A stretch of DNA of 64,000 nucleotides from Metaphire vulgaris. Taxonomy: Eukaryota; Annelida; Clitellata; Crassiclitellata; Megascolecidae. The notes under the pieces were generated by a model. That model was not told the DNA's origin. It did not search any database and saw only the letters and a list, made by a program, of their open reading frames with translations. The number at the start of each line of letters is the position of its first letter. Positions within the stretch are counted from its first letter, which is position 1. Shown here in pieces: positions 52,753 through 63,575 of this stretch. The stretch is taken from the NCBI GenBank assembly GCA_018105865.1, contig CM030868.1, positions 1,512,454-1,576,453 on the forward strand, given 5' to 3'. Position numbers and translations under genes: made by a program.

Positions 52753-52871
52753 TGGACGCGCTGAGCATTTGGACACGGAGAGCATTTGGACGCGGTGAGC
52801 ATTTGAACGCGGTGGGCATTCACTGTGGTTTTCATACAGGCTTACTTAGCCTGCTAAACCACTTAAAATCA

Positions 52872-52929
<58 letters not shown>

Positions 52930-53388
52930 TGGACGCGCTGAGCATTTGGACACGGAGGGCATTTGGCCGCGGTGAGCATTTGAACGCGGTGGGCATTCAC
53001 TGTGGTTTTCATACAAGCTTACTTAGCCTCCTAAACCACTTAAAATCACATTATTATTATTATTATTATTACTATTACTATTATTATTATTATTTGGACG
53101 CGCTGAGCATTTGGACACGGAGGGCATTTGGACGCGGTGAGCATTTGAACGCGGTGGGCATTCACTGTGGTTTTCATACAATTCATTACTTAGCCTGCTA
53201 AACCACTTAAAATCACATTATTATTATTATTATTATTATTACTATTACTATTATTATTATTACTTGGACGCGCTGAGCATTTGGACACGGAAGGCATTTG
53301 GACGCGGTGAGCATTTGAACGCGGTGGGAATTCACAGTGGTTTTTATACAGACATACTTAGCCTCCTAAACCACTTAAAATCACATTA

Positions 53389-53452
<64 letters not shown>

Positions 53453-53480
53453 TGGACGCGGTGAGCATTTGAAGGTGGAG
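51385..53480 (+). repeat. Complex tandem array, ~180-210-bp units with 17-bp subrepeats
   Basis: About eight to ten units, each made of a (TTA)n tract, four 17-bp subrepeats (ATTTGGACGCGGTGAGC variants), then CACTGTGGTTTTCATAC, TTAGCCTGCTAAACCACTT and AAAATCACA. Unit starts (first TTTGGACGCG) are near 52170, 52376, 52558, 52750, 52928, 53094, 53273 and 53450; diverged units lie near 51431 and 51974. Unit length varies mostly through the TTA tract. Open frames through it (poly-Tyr/Ile plus LDALSIWTR) are artefacts. Confidence 0.92.
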
Positions 53481-53667
53481 GGCACGCCGCTGGTGAATAG
53501 TGCAGTCGCATTTGCATTAGCTGCAAGCGTGTGATATTTTGGCCTGAGGGAAGACGTGGGCCTCCCTGGCTTTGTGCCCCGTGCAACTATCTCTCCCCCA
53601 TGTATTTGACTGATCATTAACAGATATTTACAAATTCCAGGATTAAACAATAAAACTTTAAAATATC

Positions 53668-53969
53668 CAGTGGCGGCTCCAGGAATTCTTGGTTGGAGGA
53701 TGAAAAATGTTATAGGAACTTGGTGGGGGATGAAAAATGAAGAATAAAACAGAGAAGAAAGGGTCATTATTAGTGTTTTGCCCACTAAATATATATTAAT
53801 AAACCTTGTAGAAAAAAGGCCGACAAGCAAAAAAGAAGGTCGCTCGCAGTATTTTTCACTACTTGTTTTAAAACCTCACCGGGAAATAGGTTGACAAGCA
53901 AAAAAGGTCATCCAGGACCCCGGTGGAGGGATGCACCCCCCAGTCATCAGCATGATGGAACCGCCACTG
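53668..53969. mobile_element. hAT-like MITE, CAGTGGCGGCTCC family, copy 5
   Basis: Ends CAGTGGCGGCTCCAGG and TGGAACCGCCACTG with perfect 8-bp TSD AAAATATC (53660-53667 and 53970-53977). Contains two GACAAGCAAAAAAG words. Confidence 0.87.
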
Positions 53970-54369
53970 AAAATATCTGATCGTTTAACGTTTAATCAGA
54001 AAAGTAAAATAGAGAAATTCTTGTAACGGCAAAAATTAAAACCGTTTAGTAGGCCTAACTGGACGCAAAAACTACGGTCCCTGTTATATTATATCCGTCT
54101 TCTGTGTAACTAGATGCCTCAAAAAACTCTTTTCATGTTTCTCTTCCTCTCCCCTCAATTCGAAACTTGAGTACTGTTACCAGTATCAGAAGATGATCAA
54201 AGCAAGTACACTTTGATATCTAAACGCCTGTGTGGTCCAATCATTCAACACAGCGGGATATGGATGAAAATAATTATAGTAATAATAATTGTACGTTGAC
54301 AAAGGTATCCTGGAATTGCCCTTAACGCTCTGAACGTGCGTTAAAAATAATCGAGTTCCGCAGGCACAT

Positions 54370-54475
54370 GGGCCTCCACAGGGGGTGCGGTGACCCACTG
54401 GGCTACGGAACGAGGCACTGGAAATGTGGCCGGCCAGTATGACCCTCGAGGGTTCGAATTATATTTTTGCCCGGA
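54370..54475 (+). repeat. tRNA-like SINE head fragment
   Basis: GGTGCGGTGACCCACTGGGC resembles an A-box region and CGAGGGTTCGAATTAT a B-box. No full tRNA fold was established. Confidence 0.35.
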
Positions 54476-54562
54476 ACATCAAAACTATTGTGCAAAACAT
54501 AAAGTACATTCACTTGGCGTTATTTTCTCGTATAAACGTGAAATCCACGAGAAATCCATCTC

Positions 54563-54642
54563 TTAACCCCTTAACTGTGTATTTAACTGTAACTCAATGT
54601 AAAATGAACAGATATATCCGGGATCCCCAGTTAAGGGGTTAA
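54563..54642. mobile_element. piggyBac-like TTAA hairpin MITE, copy 6
   Basis: TTAACCCCTTAACTGTG to CCCCAGTTAAGGGGTTAA, 80 bp, nearly identical to copy 1 at 22615. Confidence 0.88.
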
Positions 54643-54649
54643 TTAATCA

Positions 54650-56861
54650 TGACCACCACAAAACACTCTCCCCCTTGCAACGTGCAATTAACTATCTTAA
54701 GATTCCAGGCTAAGGCGGACATGCAGTCAGGAATAGATGTGTTTTAAGTCTAGACCTGAAGGTAGTAAGACATTCAGTTCGAGTGATGAACCGAATCTTG
54801 GTTCATTGTTGTCTCCGTGAACAACTCTATCAGATGAACGTTGTAATTACAATCGAAGTCTTTATAAATAGAAAGGTCTTTTGATCACTCACTCAAAATC
54901 ACTATTGGCTGTTCCGCCATCTTCCCGGTGCATGAAATGTCGTTAAATCGAAGCCCGGTAGGGTCCAATTATGCGACAAAAGGGTGTAATTACGAACGCT
55001 TTCCATTAGGGACGGGATTTAGGTGCGGTGGTCAATCGGTGGTCATCATTGGGTGGGCCGGCCACGCCTTGATGAAAAACTGACCGATTTCTAGAACGTC
55101 ATTGAGTTACGGACATCGACTAATGATACATTAGTTTAAACGTCTTTTTCTCCGTACAAGTTTCTTGGACTAGGATAAGAGGAGGAGGAGGAGGAGGAGG
55201 AGGAGGAGGAGGAGGAGGACGGGGAGGAGGAGGAGGAAAATACAAAGGGAAAGTTTTCAAAAGTTATAATTGCATTTGAGATTTCAATTCACATCAAAGG
55301 AGAAGTAATCAAGCGTTTCTCACGTCTATAAGGTAATAGAATTCTACAGGTTTATACAGGCAGCGGCGTAGCCAGGATTACAGAATACAGGAGAGGGGAA
55401 CCCTAGTCTACATGCCAGCCAGCTTGGCAGTGGCGTAGCCAGGATTTCCGGAAGCGGGGATTTGGATCTTGGTATTGATCGTGACCGATATCAACTTTTG
55501 AAAATTCTTGACCAGCCAAAAAATGTTATCATTTCCAGTATTTTCCTGACAAGCAAAAAAAGGTCCTGACCTCTTCGCCTCGAAACACCGTTACAGTCTA
55601 CGTTCTATACTCAAGGAGGGCTTTGATTCCCCCCAAAGTCCCGTAAAATATTAAAAATGCATGGAAACTCATTAAAATATTTTGTTTTCGGCAGCCAAGG
55701 GGGTTTAGCCCCCCAGCCCCCCGTTGGCTGCTCCACTGCAGCTTGGTCACATGCAACCAGGGAGTTGGGGTGGGTGGGGTGGGGGCTTCTTGAACGCCCA
55801 AGACGAAATCTGGGATTTGTTGCTGGGAAAAGTTAGGATAATTTTGGATTCGAGGCTCATCCGCAATTAAAGAACACGAACAAGAACAGCGACCGATGTC
55901 TCATTTCCGGTCTCTTTTGACCCGACACATTTTCGACGACCCCGTAATAATGACCCGACACAGTTTCGAATCTGCGAAACTCCCATTCTGCGCCCCGAAC
56001 GAACGCTGTGTCGGGAAACCGTAACAAAAGTCTTTTGTCCGCGACGGGGAACGTGATTATCGCACCCGGTAAACTGCTAATTAACCCTCTGCGGCCATTT
56101 TCTGTCCGGGTGCGTTTTACCCTTCGGGGGACGTTGCAGGGTCGGCGAGATGGGAATGATTGCCCCCCTTCGTTATAAAAGCCGGGGCGACGCCCTTTCT
56201 GGCACGTGACAATTATGTCGTCTGCTCGCTTTTTGCGAACGGCGGGAGTCAATCAATTTCCACCGACCCCCCAAACACCCTCTCCCTCTCACCCCGCCCC
56301 CCATGACAACCCAACTGACGAAGTGAAGATTGCGAAATCCAGAATGTGACTAGTCCGGGTTTTTTGCGCCACCCTGTATTTCCAAGAATACCGTACATCT
56401 TGACTCATTTTAACGGATTTATATATGACTGTTCCCATGGACGATGACTTACTGTAGATGAACAAAAGTTTCATCTTGAGAACCATACTGTACATACGTG
56501 TATGCCATCCAACTCACTTATTCTTTTCTCCAAGGGGGAGAACCAGCATATGTATTCGGTACAAATTAGAGAATAGATAAAAACATTTATTCTCTCTCTC
56601 TCTCTCTCTCTCACTCTATCTCTCCTCTATCTATCTAACAATGTCAGTCTGTCTATCCAGCTAGGGATATTTTTACACCCCTAACACTCCCCCCCAACGC
56701 CCTCCCCCCAATCTGAGACCGACACCCCTCAATCTGAACCTGGGATGACCTTTTTTTTTGCTTGTCAGACTTTTTTCGGCAGGGACCCTCACAATCTACC
56801 GACACCCCTCAAATTGATAATCCCCAAAATAACCATGTCTCTCTCTCTTCCCTCTCTCCCC

Positions 56862-56911
<50 letters not shown>

Positions 56912-57060
56912 TCGTAGCAGTTTTTAAAAGTTGACATAGCGCTGTCTCTCGCCATCGTAAACTCTGTTTGCCTTTATACTGTGTAATAAACGTTACTGGG
57001 TATTACAACCAATGATACGCATTGTCATTTGCAGTTTCCCAGTCAGCCGTTCCCGCCTAA
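54650..57060. other. Downstream flank of the SIX1/2 locus
   Basis: Largely unique sequence. It includes (GAG)n at about 55166-55237, CAGTGGCGTAGCCAGG repeat fragments at 55365-55460 with MITE debris to 55750, a CpG-containing GC-richer block at 55860-56290 and (CT)n tracts at 56590-56625 and 56835-56910. The 55.86-56.25 kb block is open on the minus strand for 131 codons but matches no family; it could be regulatory or an unrecognised exon. Confidence 0.45.
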
Positions 57061-57063
57061 AGG

Positions 57064-57472
57064 TCAACGCCATTGAAGAAACGGATTCACAATGGACGGA
57101 GTTTTTAGTATCGGATGTTGTTCAGACACTGACTGCGGACGAACGCATTCCACGTCCGGTTGAATTCCGGATTTTCCCCGGTTTCCCGCTCTTCCTGCGT
57201 TGTTCCCGACCGATGCGGCGCCACCTGGCGAGAAGGAGGACTCTCCCGAATGCCTGCCCGTCGTCTTCGGTCCATCGCGATGCGAGCTGAAATTTTTGGA
57301 CGGTCCCTGTAGACCTACCGGAGAGGCTCCGTTTTGCCAAGCGGTGACCTTTGAACTGACAAGGTCACTGACAAGGTCACTGGAATGACCGTCACGGCGG
57401 TTGTCACTGTTATCCCCACTGACACTCGAATCAATTTCCGTCTGCTGTGGAAGAACCGCCTTCACGGAAAAC
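57064..57472 (-). CDS. Candidate last coding exon of the SIX1/2 gene
   Basis: On the minus strand, an acceptor with a pyrimidine-leaning tract (TGCAAATGTCTAG) at 57474-57473 starts a 409-nt open exon entered in phase 2. This matches the phase-2 donor of the SIX/homeodomain exon at 59977. The translation is Ser/Gly/Asn-rich (SSVSGDNSDN, GGAASVGNNAGRAGN) and ends VNPFLQWR. SIX1/2 C-termini are poorly conserved and Ser-rich, so similarity cannot confirm it. Evidence is phase, strand, position and GC-richer composition. An intron of about 2.5 kb is implied. Confidence 0.4.
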
Positions 57473-57529
57473 CTAGACATTTGCAGCACAACAGGAAATT
57501 AACCAGTTGATACAAGACACACATTTATC

Positions 57530-57818
<289 letters not shown>

Positions 57819-58084
57819 TTACGAGCGCTCAACAGGTTGTAGAGAATATTTTGCTGCATTTTTGTATTTGTTTTATGAAAATATTTTCAATTAGGCTTTT
57901 AGTTGAAGCTATGACCACGTGACTGATACTGTAGTATGAAAATAGTCGACTTTCTTTGCAACGCTGTAACCTAAATTTTGTATATCTCATTCCGAAAGTT
58001 GAGGCCTTAATAAAACCCATTATTTCGAATACCTTCCCTCCCCCTTGCCCCCCCCCATTTTTCACGTATAACCTGTGCGCGTAG

Positions 58085-58450
58085 AAATGTTTCTTTGTCA
58101 CCCATAACATCATTTACCCCGCTTCGCCTTTTCTTTCCTGTTCACCGAAGCGCATCGACCTCGCAATCTGTTAAATCCATAGCCGAGACCGAACAACCCC
58201 TTCCATTCAACCCCGTCAGATCAATCATCAACCCCCGTGATTATACCCCTTTCGTTTGTCACCTTCTCGGCGTCAGAGATAAAACAAACATAGCCGCCTA
58301 TTTGTACCAATATTGTTGGATGCCGCGGCGCGGGGGCAAAGTATATTCGCAATGGAGTTCATTGTTGGGAGGGGTTTGACGAGAAAACGACAACGATTGG
58401 CTGTCGTCGTCTTGATTGACAGCTGGGGAATTGTCTTATAGAGTTCGGTT
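58085..58450. promoter_or_regulatory. Candidate cis-regulatory element in the SIX1/2 intron
   Basis: This repeat-free block contains an exact TGATTGACAG (58413-58422), the PBX-MEIS/PREP composite consensus, overlapping an E-box CAGCTG (58420-58425). It also has a forkhead-like AAACAAACA near 58281 and a CCAAT-type ATTGG at 58396. Single motif matches occur by chance; the clustering in one of the few unique stretches of the locus is what makes it a candidate. Confidence 0.35.
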
Positions 58451-58601
58451 CAAATTGTTAAGACATTTCGTATATTATTTGAAAATCTGCTTTAATTAAT
58501 GCAAAAACAATTGAAAAGTTGCTACTAATTTTGAACGAAGCTAACATTTCGCCGATTTTCAGACTGTTTTCAAACTTTCGAACCTAAGAACCTCAATAGG
58601 C

Positions 58602-58809
58602 CAGTGGCGTCATTTCACACTTTTCTTGGGGGGGGCGAGAAATTTTTTGAAATTTTCGTTAAAATTTTTTGAATTGTTATTGGAAATTTTTTGACTAAGT
58701 TTGAGTTTAGTTTCCAAAAAAAGCAAAAAAAGTTGACGACCTTTTTTTTTTTTTTTTTTTTTGCTTGTCAGTTTTTTTGACATTTACCATTATTAAAAAT
58801 AGTTGACGA

Positions 58810-58853
<44 letters not shown>

Positions 58854-59038
58854 TCAGCCCTTTATTGCACATTAATAATTCATTCATACATACACTATAA
58901 TAAATTTAATTAATCTTTTCATTTCCTTGGGGGGGGGCCACGGCCCTGTTTTTGTTTTTTGTTCCACAATTATTACATTATAAATTAATATTTTCATTTC
59001 CTTGGGGCCAGGCCCCCCCCCCCCAAATGACGCCTCTG
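58602..59038. mobile_element. hAT-like MITE with CAGTGGCGTCATTT...AAATGACGCCTCTG ends, copy 2
   Basis: Perfect 8-bp TSD CAATAGGC (58594-58601 and 59039-59046). The interior contains two poly(T) tracts (58741-58762 and 58811-58852), each preceded by GACGACC. The terminal motif matches 39400-39761. Confidence 0.87.
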
Positions 59039-59044
59039 CAATAG

Positions 59045-59262
59045 GCCTATCACTGTTAGCAGTGTTAGTTTCATCCAGACTCCAGGCCTTGGGGTAGGGG
59101 GAATTGAGTCCTTTGGGGGAAAATTGACTTGGCTGGAGGGGAAAAGACGCAGTTTAATGCAAAATTTGTGTAAGTGCTCAGATTTGAGATTTGGGGGCGG
59201 GGGGATGTTGAGGTTTGGGGGGGGATCTCCCCTATCATGCCTGGATAAAAAAACACTGACTG
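59045..59262. repeat. G/C-run repeat with AAACACTG end
   Basis: CAGTGTTAGTTTCATCCAG ... CATGCCTGGATAAAAAAACACTG looks like an eroded member of the CAGTGTTTA...TAAACACTG family. Confidence 0.45.
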
Positions 59263-59336
59263 TTAGTTTCGTTCAAAATTAGAAATTCCGATGAGCCTTG
59301 TACAATAGTAGGAAGTTTTCAATTTTTTGGCATTAA

Positions 59337-59414
59337 TTAACCCTTAGCCGGGGACCCGGATATATCCGTCCATTTTAGATTGAGTTACAGTTAAATGCAC
59401 AGTTAAGGGGTTAA
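59337..59414. mobile_element. piggyBac-like TTAA hairpin MITE, copy 7 (SIX1/2 intron)
   Basis: TTAACCCTTAGCCGGGG to CACAGTTAAGGGGTTAA, 78 bp, in reverse orientation relative to copy 1. Confidence 0.82.
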
Positions 59415-59668
59415 AGCAGATTTTCGAATATACGAAAGGTCTTAGCATTTGAGTTTACGAATTAAAAGTCATTTATGGATTTTTGTCATCTGAGGACTTG
59501 ATATGGCTCTTGCCTTGGTGTGTCATCGTCTGATGCTTCTGTACATTATGAAGTGGCGCTATAGAAGTTTAAAATCAGATTAGATGGAACAAGTGGTTGA
59601 CAATTTTGAAGAATATCTTTGGTTACGTCTCTGTGGTTACTAAAATGCTTTCTCAAGCCAGTACTGAA

Positions 59669-59697
59669 CAGGGGCGTAGCGAGGGTATGTTGTATGT

Positions 59698-59765
<68 letters not shown>

Positions 59766-59893
59766 CCTACCCAGAATCAGACTACAGTACCTTAAAATGT
59801 TTAATGTGTTTGTAAGATTTTCAAAGTTTTTAAAGATTTTACTCCTCATCACATTATACCCACCCAAATCAAATTCCTCTGGCTACGCCCCTG
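59669..59893. mobile_element. hAT-like MITE, CAGGGGCG...CGCCCCTG family, copy 2, with (TA)n
   Basis: Ends CAGGGGCGTAGCGAGGG and TGGCTACGCCCCTG with perfect 8-bp TSD GTACTGAA (59661-59668 and 59894-59901). An internal (TA)n tract spans 59700-59762, 85 bp from the SIX exon donor side. Confidence 0.87.
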
Positions 59894-59976
59894 GTACTGA
59901 ACACAGAATAGAGAAAGTGTCCATGCGTATGCGCTATACATTTTTACGATTGACTGCATGAGACATGCTTACTCAC

Positions 59977-60784
59977 CTGTCTTCCTGTATTCCCTCGGAG
60001 GCTGCCCTGTCCCTTTGTCTCCGATTTTTAAACCAGTTGCTGACCTGGATCGTCGTCAACCCCGTCCACTCTGCCAGCTGCCGTTTCTCCCTCGGCGACG
60101 GGTACGGATTGGCGTCGTACCAGCTCCTCAGTATCGTTCTCGACTTCTCGCGGAAGCAGTAGCTCGTCTCCTCGCCGTCCCAGATGGTACGCGGCAGCGG
60201 GTACTTTCTCCGTACGCGGTACTTGCCGACGGCGCCCAGCGGCCGGCCACGCTGGCGTTCCGCCTCCACGTAGTGGGCCTTCATCCAGAGGCCCTGGAGC
60301 CGGGCGTGGTTGTGCGACGAGAACTGGTGACCTTCGAGGATGCGGTACAGCTCCCGGAACTGGCCTCGGTGGAAGGCGACGACGGCCTTGGCCTTCAGTA
60401 CGCTCTCGTTCTTGTGCAGGTGGTCGCAGGCGGGCAGCGACCAGAGGAACCGCGCCAGACGGTCGACGCTGCCGCTGTTCTGGAGGACCTCGCAGACGCA
60501 CGCCACCTGCTCCTGGGTGAAACCGAAGGAGGACGGCGAACCCAGGGCGCTGCTGGTACGCCCTCGGCAGGTGTCGCTCCAGGGGTCGCAGAGGAGGAGG
60601 AGGAGGAGGAGGAGGAGGAGGAGACGGGAGGATAGAAGCACTCTGCAGGAACATCGCTGATGGGGTCTGAATCGGGTGAGGGGCTGCTGATGGAGTGCCG
60701 AAGTGAAGGGGGAGACGGTGGTGGAGGTCTTGTTTGAAATCAGTCGTCTCTCCGTCGTTCGCCGTCCAACGGAATATATTTCCT
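59977..60784 (-). CDS. SIX1/2-class homeobox gene, SIX domain plus homeodomain exon
   Basis: From about 60528 to 59977 the minus strand encodes a SIX domain ([56 protein letters not shown]) followed by a homeodomain ([46 protein letters not shown]). The GEETSYCF and NPYPSP signatures and the FGFTQEQ start identify the SIX1/2 subfamily (sine oculis), a nuclear DNA-binding regulator working with Eya and Dach. The exon ends GACAG at a perfect GTGAGT donor (59976-59971), phase 2. An acceptor-like TTTCTACAG at 60787-60785 may open the exon. The only in-frame ATG upstream of the SIX domain is at 60812. The attractive ATG at 60654 ([10 protein letters not shown]) is in another frame, separated by a (CCT)n run, so the true start is unclear. 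Confidence 0.9.
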
Positions 60785-60819
60785 GTAGAAAGACACGGCA
60801 CACATCATGCACTCTAATG

Positions 60820-61012
60820 CAGAGATATAGCCATGGGTCAGTTTTTCAGAACCCAACCCAACAACCCATGCCAGCAATAGGGTTACTTGACCCAACCCAA
60901 CCCACCGTAATACAATGCAATATCTTAAACCATGACTTATTTTCTGACCCAACCCACCATAAATAGTATGGTAAAGTCTGACCCAAACCAACCCATCTCA
61001 TGGCCATCTCTG
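60820..61012. mobile_element. hAT-like MITE, CAGAGATGTCCATGGGT family, copy 2
   Basis: Ends CAGAGATATAGCCATGGG and CATGGCCATCTCTG, flanked by CTCTAATG (60812-60819) and CTCTAACG (61013-61020). It is inserted about 35 bp upstream of the SIX1/2 exon's presumed 5' border; the TSD overlaps the only in-frame upstream ATG (60812). Confidence 0.8.
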
Positions 61013-61234
61013 CTCTAACGTGCACTATATTGCGGAATTTTTATATTGTATAACATAATATTATTATAGAAATCTTTGTTCGCGAGCGCAGATAACATAA
61101 GATGCACATAATTCTAGCTAATACGGTAATTGTATTATATTATAGCATATTATCATGGCACTATATTATAGTATCAACGGTGTAAAGCAATATACAGTCC
61201 CAATTATATAGAAATTTCTTGATGAACCATATGG

Positions 61235-61520
61235 TGTCATTGGCGGGCCAAGGGTGTGGAAGGTGTGGCAGATTCCATGGGTGCCACTTGAAGGGGATGC
61301 CGAAAAAGCTCTCTATTCGGCGTAGAAAGAGAGGAAACTAAGAAGACTGACTTTGAGCACATCATGGATGGAAAAGTTCGCGCCAGTAACTGCAAGAAAA
61401 ATGCATCTGTAGATTGAAACGCGCGTCACCAAAATTCCACTATTTGTTAATTAAAGATTTGTTAACCTGCTAGCCATAATTTAATTATCCGACCCCCTTG
61501 CTATGGGCGCCAAATACCAC
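61235..61520. repeat. Interspersed repeat copy (GTGCCACTTGAAGGGG)
   Basis: Shares CGGCGTAGAAAGAGAGG, ACTGACTTTGAG and CATCTGTAG words with 37045-37370. Confidence 0.55.
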
Positions 61521-61559
61521 TGGTTAGGTCTGCACCTCGGAAAATTCTGACGAGACTAT

Positions 61560-62345
61560 ATATCAAACGACCTCTAATTAATTCGCTGTCCGAGAGAAGC
61601 CTGTTGAATAGAAGGTATAGCATATATAGATATGTAAATATCAAATCAATGTCAATTTGAAGAAATTCTGCAACAAATTCCACATTTTCCTCTTGTTCCT
61701 TCTTCATTGCTTTAACATTTGCAAGAATAATCAATAATATCGTTATCAATTTCGATCTGCAGAGTTCGAAATAGAGCATTCACGGCCACCTCATACTAGA
61801 CACTATAATGCCAATGACTGTACAAGAACGAGGGACATCAACTAAATGAAAGACCTGCCGAATATCTTGTGGAGTGACTAGTAGGGTGATCGAGGGAAGA
61901 GCCGCGTATTAAGATATCTGGCTCATTATACAACAGGTTTTATAGACATCAAAAGCAAGTTTTATAATTAATTCGCTATGTGAAAGAAACCAATTGAAGG
62001 CCTGTTAAATAGAGGTTGCATAGGCCCTAGATATGTAAAAATCGAATCGATTTGAAGAAATTCTCCCACAAAATCCACATTTTCCTCTTGTTCCTTCATC
62101 ATTGCTTTAAATTTTGCAAGTATAATCAGTAATATAATTACCAATTTTTATCTACAGGGTTCGAAATAGAGCACTCCCAGACATTTCATACTACACACTA
62201 ACGCCATTGAGTGTACGAGAACGAGGGACATCAACAAAATGAAAGTCCTGCAGAATATCTTGTAGAATGACTATAGTAGGGCGATCGAGGGAAGAGCCGA
62301 GTATTAAGTTATCTGGTTCATCATACAAAAGGTTTTATAGGAAAC
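61560..62345 (-). repeat. Two tandem copies of the unclassified ~350-bp repeat
   Basis: Copies at about 61560-61935 and 61965-62345, in the same orientation as each other and inverted relative to 34233-34580. On the minus strand the first reads YFELCRSKL, KAMKKEQEENV and FVAEFLQID. The second has the same frame with a stop after FEPCR. Confidence 0.65.
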
Positions 62346-62426
62346 TAAACAAGCTTTATAACTAAGTAATCTCTTACGTTAAAATGTCTTAATCCTTGAC
62401 AGCGTTTTGGTTTGTAACAAGTTAAC

Positions 62427-62492
62427 TTAACCCCTTAACAAGTTTTAACTGTAACTCAATGAGCATGCATGCATATCCGGGTCCCCATTACA
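62427..62492. mobile_element. piggyBac-like TTAA hairpin MITE, copy 8 (decayed)
   Basis: Left end TTAACCCCTTAAC and TTTTAACTGTAACTCAATG are preserved. The right end degenerates at GGGTCCCCATTA. Confidence 0.6.
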
Positions 62493-62499
62493 TATACTG

Positions 62500-63150
62500 T
62501 TATAATAACGTTCGTGTTTGTCTCCTTATAGATGCATGGGGCATGTGTGTTCAGTTATAGGCGCACTGTTTCTAAACCGAAACCTCTTGAGCGAAAGAAT
62601 ATTCCATACAGAAGCATCTGTCTTGGACGCGGACGAAGACTCTCGCAAAACGGAATCAAGATTATCTTCCGAGATCATCTTTCCCTAATCACCGCGCGGA
62701 CGCCCAAACGACCCACCTAACCAGTTGCCTCAAGGAATACCGTCGGGTCGTTATCCTGAGTGGGTGGAACTGGCTAAGAGTAGCAAGTGCCAAGTGCCCT
62801 TAGAGTACTTGATCGAGAAAGTTGATAGCATTCACGGGTACGTTTAGCATCAGAAACCGTGATTAACTCTTCCATTTCGTTGATTATAGATATGAAGGAG
62901 GAGAAATATTTACGTTGATTGAAACTTTAGAAATGTACTGTAAATATGAATTAAAGTAGGCCTAATACTAGGGCAATTTACAACGGGCAAAGTAGTCATG
63001 TAATGACGAGTACACTGAAAATCTACTTAATCTAGTACAAAGCAATGATTAGCTCTTTAAAAAGTAGCAATATGCTAATGGTCTTTGAACTTTTTATAGT
63101 AGCATAGAAGTCGGTTCCCAACTAAAAATACGGGGGACCTGCATTCTCAT
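62500..63150. other. Right-end region upstream of the SIX1/2 exon
   Basis: No gene is recognised. A 62-codon open frame at 62532-62720 follows an AG-like site (CTCCTTATAG) and has no known motif. The remaining sequence is AT-rich and unique. Confidence 0.4.
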
Positions 63151-63189
63151 TCTATGGCTTCCTATTCCACCAGAAGCACTTCCACTTTG

Positions 63190-63208
63190 CATATTATTAT
63201 TATTATTA

Positions 63209-63289
<81 letters not shown>

Positions 63290-63308
63290 ATAGTAATAGT
63301 AGTAGTAA

Positions 63309-63344
<36 letters not shown>

Positions 63345-63414
63345 CAGTAGTAGTAGTAGCAGTAGTAGTATTACTATTACTACACTACTTACTACTTACT
63401 ATTACTACTACTAT

Positions 63415-63506
<92 letters not shown>

Positions 63507-63575
63507 TTATTATTACTACTACAACTTCTATTATTACTACTACTAAAACTTCTAGTATTATTAATATTATTATTA
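63190..63575. repeat. Compound (ATT)n(AGT)n(ACT)n microsatellite
   Basis: About 385 bp of triplet repeats running ATT, AGT then ACT. The AGT and ACT halves are reverse complements, so the tract can fold as a hairpin. Confidence 0.96.

Noticed and set aside
52172..53464. Repeated LDALSIWTR...FGRGEHLNAVGIH protein repeats
   Set aside because: They are frame readings of the 17-bp subrepeats and TTA tracts of a tandem array. Frame continuity depends on tract length.
55857..56252. 131-codon minus-strand open frame
   Set aside because: No domain or splice support linking it to SIX1/2. GC-richer composition alone can keep a frame open.
59958..60660. 225- and 106-codon plus-strand open frames opposite the SIX1/2 exon
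   Set aside because: They are antisense shadows of a GC-rich exon whose minus-strand translation is an unmistakable SIX domain and homeodomain.
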